This document shows positions 55,882 through 64,000 of a stretch of DNA of 64,000 nucleotides, one piece after another. Source of the DNA: Alteromonas portus (GTDB lineage: Bacteria > Pseudomonadota > Gammaproteobacteria > Enterobacterales > Alteromonadaceae); the NCBI RefSeq assembly GCF_005117025.1, contig NZ_SWCO01000010.1, forward strand, positions 62,001-126,000, read 5' to 3'. The notes beneath the pieces are model-generated. The model was not told the origin of the DNA. It saw only the letters and a list, made by a program, of their open reading frames with translations, and ran no database searches. How positions within the stretch are numbered: the stretch's first letter is position 1; each line of letters starts with the position of its first letter. A program made the translations under genes and the position numbers.

Positions 55882-56071
55882 CGATTGTTCTTTACCGCGC
55901 TAATTTTTAAAAATAGATCCTGATGACTTCATTTATCGACAATAAGAAAAGTCTACGCCGCGATAAATGGCATAACAAAAATCCCCCCTTTGAATCATAG
56001 AGCAAACTAAGTACACTCATTCCACGTAGGACAAAAATAACTTTTAACTAAAAAGCGAAATGGAGACTGCA

Positions 56072-56353
56072 ATGAAGAAATTAATGATGGCTACGGCTAT
56101 TGGTGCTGCGACCCTATTAAGTGCTTGTAGTGCAGAGCATGGCACTACGCAGTGTACTACTGCACCTGAAGCTGAATGGCAGAACCAAGATGCGTTTCAG
56201 GCTCAGCTATTAGCGCAAGGTTACAAAATTAACGAGTTTAAAGTAACCGGCGGCAACTGTTACGAAATCTACGGCTTCGACAAAGAAGAAAACAAAGTAG
56301 AAATTTACTTTAACCCTGTTGATGGCAGCATTGTTAAGAAAGAAATGCACTAA
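56072..56353 (+). CDS. PepSY-domain lipoprotein
   Basis: About 93 residues. MKKLMMATAIGAATLLSAC has a lipobox with Cys19. The mature part holds a PepSY-like fold: QLLAQGYKINEFKVTGGNC and EIYFNPVDGSIVKKEM. GGAG precedes the ATG by six bases; an ATG 12 bases earlier is less likely. It is followed by a terminator and then a cytochrome b561, a pairing seen with ferric or electron-transfer systems. Periplasmic, function unsure. Confidence 0.85.
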   Translation: MKKLMMATAIGAATLLSACSAEHGTTQCTTAPEAEWQNQDAFQAQLLAQGYKINEFKVTGGNCYEIYGFDKEENKVEIYFNPVDGSIVKKEMH

Positions 56354-56400
56354 GTGTGTTTTAACGAACGATTCATCGTTCGTTTGCTTTAACACTTGAT

Positions 56401-56435
56401 AAAAACGCTGCAAACTATTGCAGCGTTTTTGTTTT
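56401..56435 (+). terminator. Terminator after the PepSY gene
   Basis: AAAAACGCTGCAA (56401-56413) and TTGCAGCGTTTTT (56418-56430) form a 13-base stem with an ACTA loop, followed by GTTTT. It sits 48 bases past the stop; the cytochrome gene begins 20 bases after it. Confidence 0.93.
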
Positions 56436-56454
56436 ATTCTGAGATAGTTATTTA

Positions 56455-57024
56455 ATGTACAGACCTACTGATACGCCTTCGGATATTTATATTTGGGATT
56501 GGATTGTGCGCGTGTGCCACTGGGGCCTTGTTGCTACCTTTGTGACCAATTATTTTATTGTGGAGCCAGGTCGCCTTTACCATGAAATAGCTGGTTATAT
56601 GGCAGTAGCGCTAATATCTATAAGGATTGGCTGGGGCATTTTATCCACCAAATTCGAAGGAATTAGAAGGGTTGCTACTGCATACGCAAGCTTTTCTAAA
56701 GTATCATTACGTCAACAAGCCTTCGCTGAACATATTCAGCACGTAAAACAAAATAAAATTCCCACTCACCATGGCCACAACCCTTTCGGCTGGCTAATGA
56801 TAATGGCCGTTATCACGTTACTGCTGGGTTTAGGTGTTACCGGTTTTATGATGGAAGAAATAGATGCCATGTTTGGCAATAGTACGCTGGAATGGATACA
56901 CAGCATTATGGCCGATGTGCTTTACGCATGTGTGCTAGTGCATGTCGCTGCAGTGTTTGCTGTGCAATATATGGGAAATATTCAGTTAGTTCGCCCTATG
57001 CTCACAGGCTGGCGGAAGCGCTAA
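56455..57024 (+). CDS. Cytochrome b561-type membrane protein
   Basis: A 189-residue protein with four membrane segments: WDWIVRVCHWGLVATFVTNY, the YHEIAGYMAVALISIRIGW segment, PFGWLMIMAVITLLLGLGV, and IMADVLYACVLVHVAAVF. His residues in the first, second and fourth (VCHWG, YHEIAG, LVHVAAV) can hold two b hemes. It probably carries electrons from the quinone pool. It follows a PepSY lipoprotein, which may be its partner. No ribosome site is obvious. Confidence 0.88.
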   Translation: MYRPTDTPSDIYIWDWIVRVCHWGLVATFVTNYFIVEPGRLYHEIAGYMAVALISIRIGWGILSTKFEGIRRVATAYASFSKVSLRQQAFAEHIQHVKQNKIPTHHGHNPFGWLMIMAVITLLLGLGVTGFMMEEIDAMFGNSTLEWIHSIMADVLYACVLVHVAAVFAVQYMGNIQLVRPMLTGWRKR

Positions 57025-57083
57025 GCCCCCGCAAACTATCTTAATCATTTAGGCGTTTGCTATCTATTACGTACTGGTAATAT

Positions 57084-57728
57084 TTAGCTATCTAAAGGAC
57101 GCTTTGCTTCACGCACCGCCTTGGGATGCATAAGCTTTTCTAAGCGAGCAAGATATGACGCTATTTTCTGATGCTGCTTTTTATCGTTGGTTACAGAGTT
57201 ATACAGCCAGTGGTAGGCATCTTCATAGTCATAAGGGCTGCCGTAACCTTCCAAAAATAACTCTACCAAATGAATTTGCGCTTTAAGGTTTTTAAGCGCA
57301 GCCGCTTCTCGCAAATACACCACGGCGCGAGATTTATCTTGCTGCACAAGCGTACCTTTTGCGTAGTATCGCCCGAGTTGCTCTAGTGCTGCTGGCAAAC
57401 CTTGATTCGCGGCGTCCTCCATATAGCCAATCCCACGAGCAGGTTCAGCATCTACGCACACGCCCCACGCTAGCATGTCTCCCCATAAAAACTGGTAGGC
57501 CGGCACTTTCAACACGTTTGCACGCGCTTCGATATCCTGTACTAACTGGCATCGGTCGGCCACAACTTTGTCTAAATGGGTATTAGCGTTAATCATTTCG
57601 ATTAAGGCGTCTTGGCTATAAAGCTGAACAGCGCGAAGCTCTTCAATAGTTTCCCCTTCAAGAGCATGAGCGGAAAAGCCCGTCACAGAGGCACAGAAAA
57701 ATAAGGCTGTGGTTAGAATACGTTTCAT
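57084..57728 (-). CDS. motX: Sodium-type flagellar motor protein MotX
   Basis: A 214-residue secreted protein. After a signal peptide (TTALFFCASVTGFSAHA) it reads LYSQDALIEMINANTHLDK and CQLVQDIEARANVLKVPAY, with GDMLAWGVCVDAEPARG, and Sel1-type repeats (GYMEDAANQGLPAALEQLG, then KGTLVQQDKSRAVVYLRE). It agrees closely with the MotX family of Vibrio. MotX sits in the T ring of Na+-driven polar flagella with MotY. The gene is alone, convergent with the cytochrome. Confidence 0.92.
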   Translation of the reverse strand: MKRILTTALFFCASVTGFSAHALEGETIEELRAVQLYSQDALIEMINANTHLDKVVADRCQLVQDIEARANVLKVPAYQFLWGDMLAWGVCVDAEPARGIGYMEDAANQGLPAALEQLGRYYAKGTLVQQDKSRAVVYLREAAALKNLKAQIHLVELFLEGYGSPYDYEDAYHWLYNSVTNDKKQHQKIASYLARLEKLMHPKAVREAKRPLDS

Positions 57729-57906
57729 AGCAAAAGAGTATGTGATGATTACTGTGTCTTGGTTAAGGTATCGGCTAATTATAGATTATCTTAACCAAGA
57801 CATATTTTTCTTTACGAATAGATGAATAGACAACTGCGGTCAGCTACTATCTTTGGCAGCTGTAGCGCTGACCACCTGCATATAACCACACCCTAGCCCC
57901 TTGCTT

Positions 57907-58158
57907 TTAGTGGCTGCTTTTTCGTGGGCACATGGCCGATTGGATATGGCGGGCGTGATCGGCTAGATCAATACCTAAATCTGTTAAATAACCACCATCA
58001 GGCTGGGTGATCAGGCCTTTGGAATATAGTCTAGATGCAGCGTTCACCATGCTTTGGCTCGCGTCATGGTGAATTTTTAAACCTTGAAGTAGGCTGTCTG
58101 TGGGAAACTTCAGTAACAAATTTAATTCGTCTAGCATGTCCTGATCGAATGAGCTCAT
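57907..58158 (-). CDS. TIGR02647 family small protein
   Basis: An 83-residue protein: LDELNLLLKFPTDSLLQGL, then KIHHDASQSMVNAASRLYSK and LITQPDGGYLTDLGIDLADH. This matches a short gammaproteobacterial family with a winged-helix-like fold and unknown role. It is divergent from ubiD. Confidence 0.82.
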   Translation of the reverse strand: MSSFDQDMLDELNLLLKFPTDSLLQGLKIHHDASQSMVNAASRLYSKGLITQPDGGYLTDLGIDLADHARHIQSAMCPRKSSH

Positions 58159-58469
58159 GTAACCACCTTAGGCAAAAAAGGTTGATAGGGTGTAGCACAC
58201 TGGCAGTTGCAAGGCCCTTCTGTAAAGCGTTTTCTTTCAACACGCTTCGACCAAAAAACCTGTAAAAAAGTGCATCCGCTAACGTACTTTTCGCCCTAAA
58301 TTTGTTAATTTTTTTAACGCTTTCTTATATCACACCCAAATGGCACCTCTGTAAAGCGTAATTTTTCTGTAAAACGTTTAATCGTGTAAACACAGCGCTT
58401 ACTGATCGGACTTTGGCGCTAAATAGTATATTCTTGCCATAAATTGAGTTTGTGGATGCACCTGCACTG
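58159..58469 (+). promoter_or_regulatory. ubiD upstream region with three TCTGTAAARCGT repeats
   Basis: About 310 bases between divergent genes. The 12-base word TCTGTAAAGCGT appears at 58219-58230 and 58348-58359, and TCTGTAAAACGT at 58366-58377. The last two lie 100 bases before ubiD. A TAGTAT -10-like element is near 58433. Binding of a regulator is possible; its identity is unknown. Confidence 0.5.
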
Positions 58470-59936
58470 ATGAAGTACAAAGATTTACGCGACTTTATTC
58501 GCCAGCTAGAAGCTAAAGGTGAATTGGTACGCATTACCCAGCCCATTGATACCGACCTTGAAATGACAGAAATTGCCGACAGGACGTTGCGTGCCGGCGG
58601 CCCTGCGCTGTTGTTTGAAAACCCTAAAAACCACGACATGCCCGTATTGGCTAATTTGTTTGGTACGCCAGAGCGCGTAGCTATGGGAATGGGTCAAGAG
58701 TCTGTAGAAGCACTTCGCGAAGTAGGCAAGCTATTGGCTTATCTGAAAGAGCCAGAGCCCCCAAAAGGGCTGAAAGACCTTTGGGAGAAGCTACCAGTAT
58801 TTAAGCAGGTGCTTAACATGCCTGCCAAAGTACTCAAGAAAGCCCCTTGTCAGGAAGTGGTGCTTACCGGTGACGATGTAGACTTGTCAAAAATTCCGGT
58901 ACAGCGCTGCTGGCCGGGTGACGCAGCGCCTTTAGTAACATGGGGTTTGAGTGTTACTAAAGGGCCGCATAAGAAGCGTCAGAATCTGGGCATTTACCGT
59001 CAGCAGGTTATCGGCAAAAACAAACTTATTATGCGCTGGTTGTCACATCGTGGCGGCGCACTTGATTTTCGCGAGTGGTGTCAAACCCATCCGGGCGAGC
59101 CTTACCCTGTCTCTGTGGCACTTGGCGCAGACCCCGCTACTATATTAGGTGCGGTTACTCCTGTACCAGACACCCTTTCCGAGTATGCTTTTGCAGGTTT
59201 ACTACGTGGTGATAAAACCGAAGTAGTTAAGTCTATTAGTAACGACTTACAAGTACCTGCCAGTGCCGAGATTGTGCTTGAAGGCTATATTGCACAAGAT
59301 GAAACAGCGCCTGAAGGTCCATACGGCGATCATACCGGCTATTACAATGAAGTCGATGATTTCCCTGTATTTACCGTTACCCATATTACCCACCGCAAAG
59401 ACCCAATCTACCATTCAACCTATACGGGCCGTCCACCAGATGAGCCAGCTATCTTAGGTGTTGCGCTAAACGAAGTGTTTGTGCCTATTTTGCAAAAGCA
59501 ATTCCCTGAAATTGTCGACTTCTACTTGCCTCCTGAAGGATGCTCTTATCGTATGGCGATAGTTACCATGAAGAAGCAATACCCTGGCCACGCAAAACGG
59601 GTGATGATGGGGGTATGGTCATTCTTGCGCCAGTTCATGTACACCAAATTTGTGATAGTGTGCGATGATGACGTTAATGCCCGTGACTGGAACGATGTTA
59701 TTTGGGCCATCACTACCCGTATGGACCCAGCTCGCGACACGGTAATGATAGAAAATACGCCTATCGATTACTTGGATTTTGCGTCACCAGTTTCAGGACT
59801 CGGCTCTAAAATGGGAATGGATGCCACCAACAAGATGCCGGGCGAGACTGACCGAGAATGGGGCGTACCCATTGTAATGGACGAAGACGTTAAAAAACGG
59901 GTTGATGATATTTGGGACAGTCTTGGTATTATGTAG
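58470..59936 (+). CDS. ubiD: 3-octaprenyl-4-hydroxybenzoate decarboxylase UbiD
   Basis: About 488 residues from [22 protein letters not shown] at 58452 (MDAPAL) is similar to the E. coli start MDA and could be the true one. The conserved blocks are all present: [54 protein letters not shown] with the catalytic Glu, and [17 protein letters not shown]. It uses prenylated FMN made by UbiX to decarboxylate in ubiquinone synthesis. It is followed by fre, as in E. coli. Confidence 0.95.
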   Translation: MKYKDLRDFIRQLEAKGELVRITQPIDTDLEMTEIADRTLRAGGPALLFENPKNHDMPVLANLFGTPERVAMGMGQESVEALREVGKLLAYLKEPEPPKGLKDLWEKLPVFKQVLNMPAKVLKKAPCQEVVLTGDDVDLSKIPVQRCWPGDAAPLVTWGLSVTKGPHKKRQNLGIYRQQVIGKNKLIMRWLSHRGGALDFREWCQTHPGEPYPVSVALGADPATILGAVTPVPDTLSEYAFAGLLRGDKTEVVKSISNDLQVPASAEIVLEGYIAQDETAPEGPYGDHTGYYNEVDDFPVFTVTHITHRKDPIYHSTYTGRPPDEPAILGVALNEVFVPILQKQFPEIVDFYLPPEGCSYRMAIVTMKKQYPGHAKRVMMGVWSFLRQFMYTKFVIVCDDDVNARDWNDVIWAITTRMDPARDTVMIENTPIDYLDFASPVSGLGSKMGMDATNKMPGETDREWGVPIVMDEDVKKRVDDIWDSLGIM

Positions 59937-59970
59937 CAACTATTTTTAGCGCTATTTATTTTGAATTAAG

Positions 59971-59994
59971 CATGCGCTTGTCTTAAAGCGCATG
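59971..59994 (+). terminator. Hairpin between ubiD and fre
   Basis: CATGCGCTT (59971-59979) and AAGCGCATG (59986-59994) form a nine-base stem with a six-base loop. There is no T tract after it, so it may be an attenuator. Confidence 0.4.
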
Positions 59995-60034
59995 AAAAGG
60001 CGACACGCTAAGCAAGAAGGTTTAAAGAGAATAC

Positions 60035-60730
60035 ATGTCAGAAATTAAGTGTAAGGTTGCAAGCATCACGCCTTTAACCGAAGTGGTTCAAAAAGTTGAA
60101 TTAACGCCAGAAAGCCCTGTTGAATTTAAGGCGGGTCAGTATGCTATGGTGGTAATGGGCGAAAAAGATATGCGTCCATTTTCTATTGCTAATGCCGCCT
60201 TTGATAACCGCCGCATTGAGTTACACATTGGTGCAGAGCCTAGTAACAGCTACGCTGGTGAAGTGCTAGAGCGCATGCGTGCTGATGGTGAAATTATCGT
60301 AAACGTAGGTAATGGCAATGCCTTTTTGCAAAGTAATGGCCTGCCTATGGTGCTTATTGCTGGTGGTACTGGCTTCTCATATACCTACTCTATTCTGCAA
60401 GAGCATCTTAACAGCGGTGATAAGACACCACTTACCCTTTATTGGGGTGGAAAACACGCGGCTGACTTGTATCTTGCCGACGAGTTGACGGCGCTTGCTG
60501 AAGCGAACGACCACTTCACTTTTGTGCCGGTTGTAGAATTTGCATGCGACGAATGGAAAGGCAGAACGGGCTGGGTACACCATGCGGTAATGGCAGATCA
60601 TGCTGATTTTGCAAATATTCAGGTGTACGTAGCAGGTCGCTTTGAAATGGCCAAAGTGGTACGCGATGATTTTACTCAGCGCGGCTTAAAAGTTGAGAAC
60701 CTGTTTGGCGACGCGTTTGCGTTTATTTAA
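60035..60730 (+). CDS. fre: NAD(P)H-flavin reductase
   Basis: A 231-residue protein of the Fre/LuxG type. FKAGQYAMVVMGEKDMRPFS with IANAAFDN is the flavin part, and LIAGGTGFSYTYSILQ the NAD(P)H part, followed by YWGGKHAADLYLADEL and VYVAGRFEMAKVVR. It reduces free flavins, supplying reduced FMN to enzymes such as UbiX partners or ferric reductases. It follows ubiD with a hairpin between them. Confidence 0.94.
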   Translation: MSEIKCKVASITPLTEVVQKVELTPESPVEFKAGQYAMVVMGEKDMRPFSIANAAFDNRRIELHIGAEPSNSYAGEVLERMRADGEIIVNVGNGNAFLQSNGLPMVLIAGGTGFSYTYSILQEHLNSGDKTPLTLYWGGKHAADLYLADELTALAEANDHFTFVPVVEFACDEWKGRTGWVHHAVMADHADFANIQVYVAGRFEMAKVVRDDFTQRGLKVENLFGDAFAFI

Positions 60731-61048
60731 ATGTGCAAGGTAAGTAGTAGCAAAGCATGCTCATGTCGAGAGCATTAAACCTACCTCTAGCCCGTCATGT
60801 TGACCATACAGAACTACATCTGGTCAACATGGCATTTCATGCATTAACCTTATCTTCTTACATAAATTAAATCTGATAAGCGCCGTCTATTTTCATTTCT
60901 CAAAAACTGCTAACATCAAAACTCACCAAACAAATCAAATAGTAAAACAAAAGGAATTGGAAGCATTGGTAGGGTTACCAGTTTGATTTCGGCACTCCGC
61001 GCTGCTTAGACATGCGTCAGCCTACTATTACGGCTTTCAGAAAAATAT
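60731..61048 (+). other. Intergenic stretch with a hairpin at 60796-60831
   Basis: CATGTTGACCA (60796-60806) and TGGTCAACATG (60821-60831) make an 11-base stem with a 14-base loop after the fre stop, a possible terminator. The rest appears to be the promoter region of the lipoprotein gene. No gene is seen. Confidence 0.55.
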
Positions 61049-62395
61049 ATGAAGTACAACAAACAACTGCTAATAACAGGCTTAGCGGCCGCTATTGCCG
61101 GATGTGGCGGTGGTAGCTCTTCACAACCTCCTATTAACGATAATGGAAGCACACCGCCTACTTCAAACTATGAGCATGTGGTTAGTGCAAGTTACTTTAG
61201 TTCATGCGGTGAGATAATACCTCAAACTGAAGCCTTGGTCGTTCGCCATGACAACAGCGGTGCAGTAGCTGCTGTGTATAAAGCTGATAATGACGGAAAT
61301 ATCGCTATCGATTATGCCGATGTAGCAACGTATACGATGCTGAGTGTAGGTTATTGGGGAGAAACAGCCTACCCTCGCGTTCATACTTACGTAGACATTA
61401 CCGCCGATAAAATAAAAGACACGCGCATTATCGCTGAAGGCTTCGCCAATGAAGACTCGTGCGAATGTAACAACGTAACATTCGATATTAGTCAAGTTCC
61501 TGTTGCCTCGCCTATGGCCAGCGTCGTTGTCTCTACCACAACATCGTCTAATATTTTCGATGTCAATGACACAGATTGGTTGGCTGAAGCTAATGTTTGT
61601 CGCCCTATTGGCGGCGAGTGGCCCGACATAGCTCTTACGTTAACCAGTGCCCAGGAAGAACCAGCAGAAACCTATTACACTGCTGTTCTTAGTGACTACA
61701 GTTTTGATGAAACATATGTAGTAAGTAATGCAGAGCTTGTAAGAAAAGTACCTTTTTCGGTGCTCAATAATAACGTTAACAGTAACTCAAGTCTGCGCGT
61801 TTCACTACGCGGCCTAAAAGATGGCTGGATGCATTACGCTGATAATGTGCGAGCTTGGGATGTTGCGGAACTTTCACCTTCAGTTCCTATCTTTGACACA
61901 CCTGAAACCTATATCAATGCTTACAATTTCGAGTTCGACAGCTTCAGCTCCGAAGGCACAGATGTTCAAGTATCCATTTATACGGGTGCTGAGGTAACGC
62001 TACCATCAACCCACACTGAGTCCTTAGACTTATCATTGATGTCTTACGACTTATTTTCCCAACAAGTTTTAACATTCTTTGATGATGAAAGTTATAACTT
62101 GTCTTCAGTGGGAGCGGACTCTGTAACCGTTACCTTGTCTGGAAATGATTCTTTTGATGATCGTCTCTATTTCTTCCAACTAACCACACCAAGTCAGGGT
62201 TCTCTTGCTATTTTAGATAACTTAGACATAGAGGGTGTCGACTTTCCCCTATCGGCAAACTTTAACTTCGATGAAGAGCCAGCGTCGGGTTATATAGGAT
62301 TGGAAGCTTATGATGTGCAAAGCACGAATGATTATCTTGAGTCGCTTAAAAATGATGATGTTACCGCCTACGGTATGGTTTACTTCGACTTTTAA
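61049..62395 (+). CDS. Lipoprotein of unknown function
   Basis: A 448-residue protein. MKYNKQLLITGLAAAIAGC gives a lipobox with Cys19, followed by GGGSSS and a Pro-rich linker. The body is beta-rich and acidic; a CGEIIPQTEALVVRHDNSG stretch near 55 and ANVCRPIGGEWPDIALTL near 185 look like carboxypeptidase-regulatory or Ig-like segments. I recognise no catalytic motif. A hairpin follows. It likely sits in the outer membrane. Confidence 0.75.
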   Translation: MKYNKQLLITGLAAAIAGCGGGSSSQPPINDNGSTPPTSNYEHVVSASYFSSCGEIIPQTEALVVRHDNSGAVAAVYKADNDGNIAIDYADVATYTMLSVGYWGETAYPRVHTYVDITADKIKDTRIIAEGFANEDSCECNNVTFDISQVPVASPMASVVVSTTTSSNIFDVNDTDWLAEANVCRPIGGEWPDIALTLTSAQEEPAETYYTAVLSDYSFDETYVVSNAELVRKVPFSVLNNNVNSNSSLRVSLRGLKDGWMHYADNVRAWDVAELSPSVPIFDTPETYINAYNFEFDSFSSEGTDVQVSIYTGAEVTLPSTHTESLDLSLMSYDLFSQQVLTFFDDESYNLSSVGADSVTVTLSGNDSFDDRLYFFQLTTPSQGSLAILDNLDIEGVDFPLSANFNFDEEPASGYIGLEAYDVQSTNDYLESLKNDDVTAYGMVYFDF

Positions 62396-62407
62396 ATTGT
62401 AAATATG

Positions 62408-62435
62408 TATCGGCATGTAGTGCTACGTGCCGATA
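62408..62435 (+). terminator. Terminator after the unknown lipoprotein
   Basis: TATCGGCATGTAG (62408-62420) pairs with CTACGTGCCGATA (62423-62435), one pair being G-U. It lies 13 bases past the stop, followed by TATTGTATT. Confidence 0.65.
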
Positions 62436-62529
62436 TATTGTATTCCTCTTAAATAAAGTTAATTACATCGATATTCATTGTCCATTTTCGACGCATTCAG
62501 TATGGTCTTTGCAGAACATGGAGAAAACA

Positions 62530-63924
62530 ATGAATAAATCACAGCCCTGTTATCTTACCAACCTTGTATTAAGAAAAATTGCTCCCGCAATTGCACTAAC
62601 ATTATCTGCTACAGCATTTGCTGATACCGAACAGAAGCAAGCACTTTACGATATTGCCAAAAATGTCTCTGCTGAAAACATTGAAAAAGACATTACCAAG
62701 TTGGTCAATTTTGGTACACGCCATACCCTTTCTGAAACCGAGTCTGATACCCGTGGTATTGGTGCTGCGCGACGTTGGATTAAATCTGAATTTGATAAAA
62801 TTTCAGCCGAGTGTGGTGGCTGTTTAGAAGTGTACTACCAATCGGAAGTTATCAGCGGAGAAAAGCGTATTCCCGAGCCGGTAGAAGTGGTTAGTGTTAT
62901 CGCTATTCAGCGCGGTAGTACTGACCCTGATCGTTACGTGATCATGTCTGGTGACATTGATTCACGGGTGTCTGATGTAATGGACTTCACCTCTGATTCG
63001 CCAGGTGCAAACGACAACGCCTCTGGTGTCGCCGGTACCCTTGAAGCTGCGCGAGTACTATCCAAATACAAGTTTAACGGCAGTATTGTATATGCCGCGC
63101 TATCTGGCGAAGAGCAAGGGCTTTTCGGCGGGCGTATTATGGCAAACCAAGCCAAGAAAGACGGCTGGCGAATTAAAGCCGTGCTCAATAATGACATGAT
63201 AGGCAATATCGAAGGGGTAAACGGTGTGATTAACAACACCACCGCTCGTTTGTTTGCTGAAGGCACTCGCGTAACCGAAACGGAAAAAGAAGCGCGCATG
63301 CGACGTTTCACCGGAGGTGAAGTAGACTCGCCAAGCCGAAACCTTGCCCGCTATATCGATAAAATTGCCGATCAGTATATTGAGAACTTAGACACTATGG
63401 TGATTTATCGCTTGGACCGCTTTGGTCGTGGCGGCCACCACCGCCCGTTTAACGACTTGGGCTACCCGGGTATTCGTATTATGGAAACTAACGAAAACTA
63501 CACCCGCCAGCATCAAGATCTTCGCGTAGAAGACGGTATTGCCTATGGTGATACCTTGGATGGCGTCGACTTTGATTACGCTGCAAAACTTACTGGCCTT
63601 AATGCTGTTTCTCTTGCTGCTATGGCGTGGGCACCGAACCCACCTGCAAATGTAGAAATTGCCGGTGCAGTTCAACCTTCAACATTTTTAAAGTGGGATG
63701 CACTAGACCCTGAAGAGAACCCTCAGCTTAAAGGGTATAAAGTATATTGGCGTCATACTGATGCTCCGCAGTGGGAATACAGTAAGTATGTGGGTAACGT
63801 TACCGAAGCCATGCTTGAGAATGTAGTTATCGACAATTACTTTTTTGGCGTTGCCAGCGTTAACAAGGACGGTGTTGAAAGCGTAGTGGTTTATCCAGGT
63901 CCTGCGGGAAGCTTTGGACAATAA
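62530..63924 (+). CDS. M28 family metallopeptidase
   Basis: About 464 residues with a signal peptide (APAIALTLSATAFA). The peptidase core has SGDIDSRVSD, then SPGANDNASGVAGTLEAAR, LSGEEQGLFGG with the catalytic Glu, LNNDMIGNIEG, and YTRQHQD for the last His. Where most M28 enzymes have GHxDS, this one has GDIDS, so a zinc ligand His is Asp here. A fibronectin-like tail (STFLKWDALDPEENPQLKG) ends it. The ATG at 62530 has GGAG six bases upstream. It probably is a secreted aminopeptidase. Confidence 0.85.
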   Translation: MNKSQPCYLTNLVLRKIAPAIALTLSATAFADTEQKQALYDIAKNVSAENIEKDITKLVNFGTRHTLSETESDTRGIGAARRWIKSEFDKISAECGGCLEVYYQSEVISGEKRIPEPVEVVSVIAIQRGSTDPDRYVIMSGDIDSRVSDVMDFTSDSPGANDNASGVAGTLEAARVLSKYKFNGSIVYAALSGEEQGLFGGRIMANQAKKDGWRIKAVLNNDMIGNIEGVNGVINNTTARLFAEGTRVTETEKEARMRRFTGGEVDSPSRNLARYIDKIADQYIENLDTMVIYRLDRFGRGGHHRPFNDLGYPGIRIMETNENYTRQHQDLRVEDGIAYGDTLDGVDFDYAAKLTGLNAVSLAAMAWAPNPPANVEIAGAVQPSTFLKWDALDPEENPQLKGYKVYWRHTDAPQWEYSKYVGNVTEAMLENVVIDNYFFGVASVNKDGVESVVVYPGPAGSFGQ

Positions 63925-63962
63925 GCGCTTAAACTGAGCGCTTAAACTGAGCGCTTAAATTA
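63924..63962. repeat. Three tandem 13-base repeats after the peptidase stop
   Basis: AGCGCTTAAACTG occurs at 63924-63936 and 63937-63949, then AGCGCTTAAATTA at 63950-63962. Each carries the palindrome AGCGCT, and neighbours can pair. It could act as a weak terminator or protein site. Confidence 0.6.
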
Positions 63963-64000
63963 AGCACATTTCTACACATACTCATCCAAGTAGGGACTCA

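Noticed and set aside
1-64000. CRISPR arrays, tRNA or rRNA genes, prophage or IS elements
   Set aside because: I looked for regularly spaced repeats, cloverleaf ends with CCA and transposase motifs on both strands and saw none that stood up.

Overview
The window looks like a chromosomal segment of a marine gammaproteobacterium of the Alteromonadales, most likely Alteromonas or a close relative. This rests on protein character: RNase R/RlmB, UbiD/Fre, a Vibrio-type MotX, a flagellin with a sigma-54 promoter, Tat-exported PhoD, a TonB receptor and an S8 protease with a PPC tail. The assignment comes from reading the sequence, not from a search.

Layout. (1) 1-28.4 kb is a dense, AT-rich glycan locus. 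It holds a large two-domain glycosyltransferase, at least six other glycosyltransferases or probable ones, two LicD-type phosphotransferases with a TagD-like cytidylyltransferase, a DRE-TIM aldolase fusion followed by a CMP-ulosonate synthetase-like enzyme and a HAD phosphatase, an SGNH/AlgX-like protein, two paralogous sulfotransferases, a lipoprotein sulfatase and ManC. No Wzx, Wzy, Wza/Wzc or initiating transferase is seen, and nearly all the enzymes lack signal peptides. A lone flagellin follows directly (28.6-30.0 kb). A flagellin or other cytoplasmic glycan modified with sulfate, phospho-alcohol and a ulosonic acid is therefore a working hypothesis. (2) 30.7-39.3 kb is the spc plus alpha ribosomal block on the minus strand (rplN to rplQ, with rpmD, rpmJ, secY and rpoA). 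The S10 genes that usually precede rplN are absent; a hybrid kinase sits there instead. (3) 39.5-48.8 kb carries that kinase, which lacks the phospho-accepting histidine, an acidic DUF4397-like lipoprotein, a subtilase, rlmB and rnr. (4) 49-56 kb has three toxin-antitoxin-like pairs, PhoD and a TonB-dependent receptor. (5) 56-64 kb has a PepSY lipoprotein with a b-type cytochrome, motX, ubiD, fre, an unknown lipoprotein and an M28 peptidase.

How it fits together. In the glycan locus the aldolase, phosphatase and cytidylyltransferase overlap head to tail and look like one route to a CMP-activated 3-deoxy-2-ulosonic acid. TagD plus two LicD proteins would add a CDP-derived phospho-alcohol, the sulfotransferases would add sulfate from PAPS, and ManC would supply GDP-mannose. 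A small module with a GWA core recurs on a glycosyltransferase, the SGNH protein and both sulfotransferases; a second FD..FY/HFL..G repeat is shared by two glycosyltransferases. These shared modules suggest the enzymes act on a common substrate or as an assembly.
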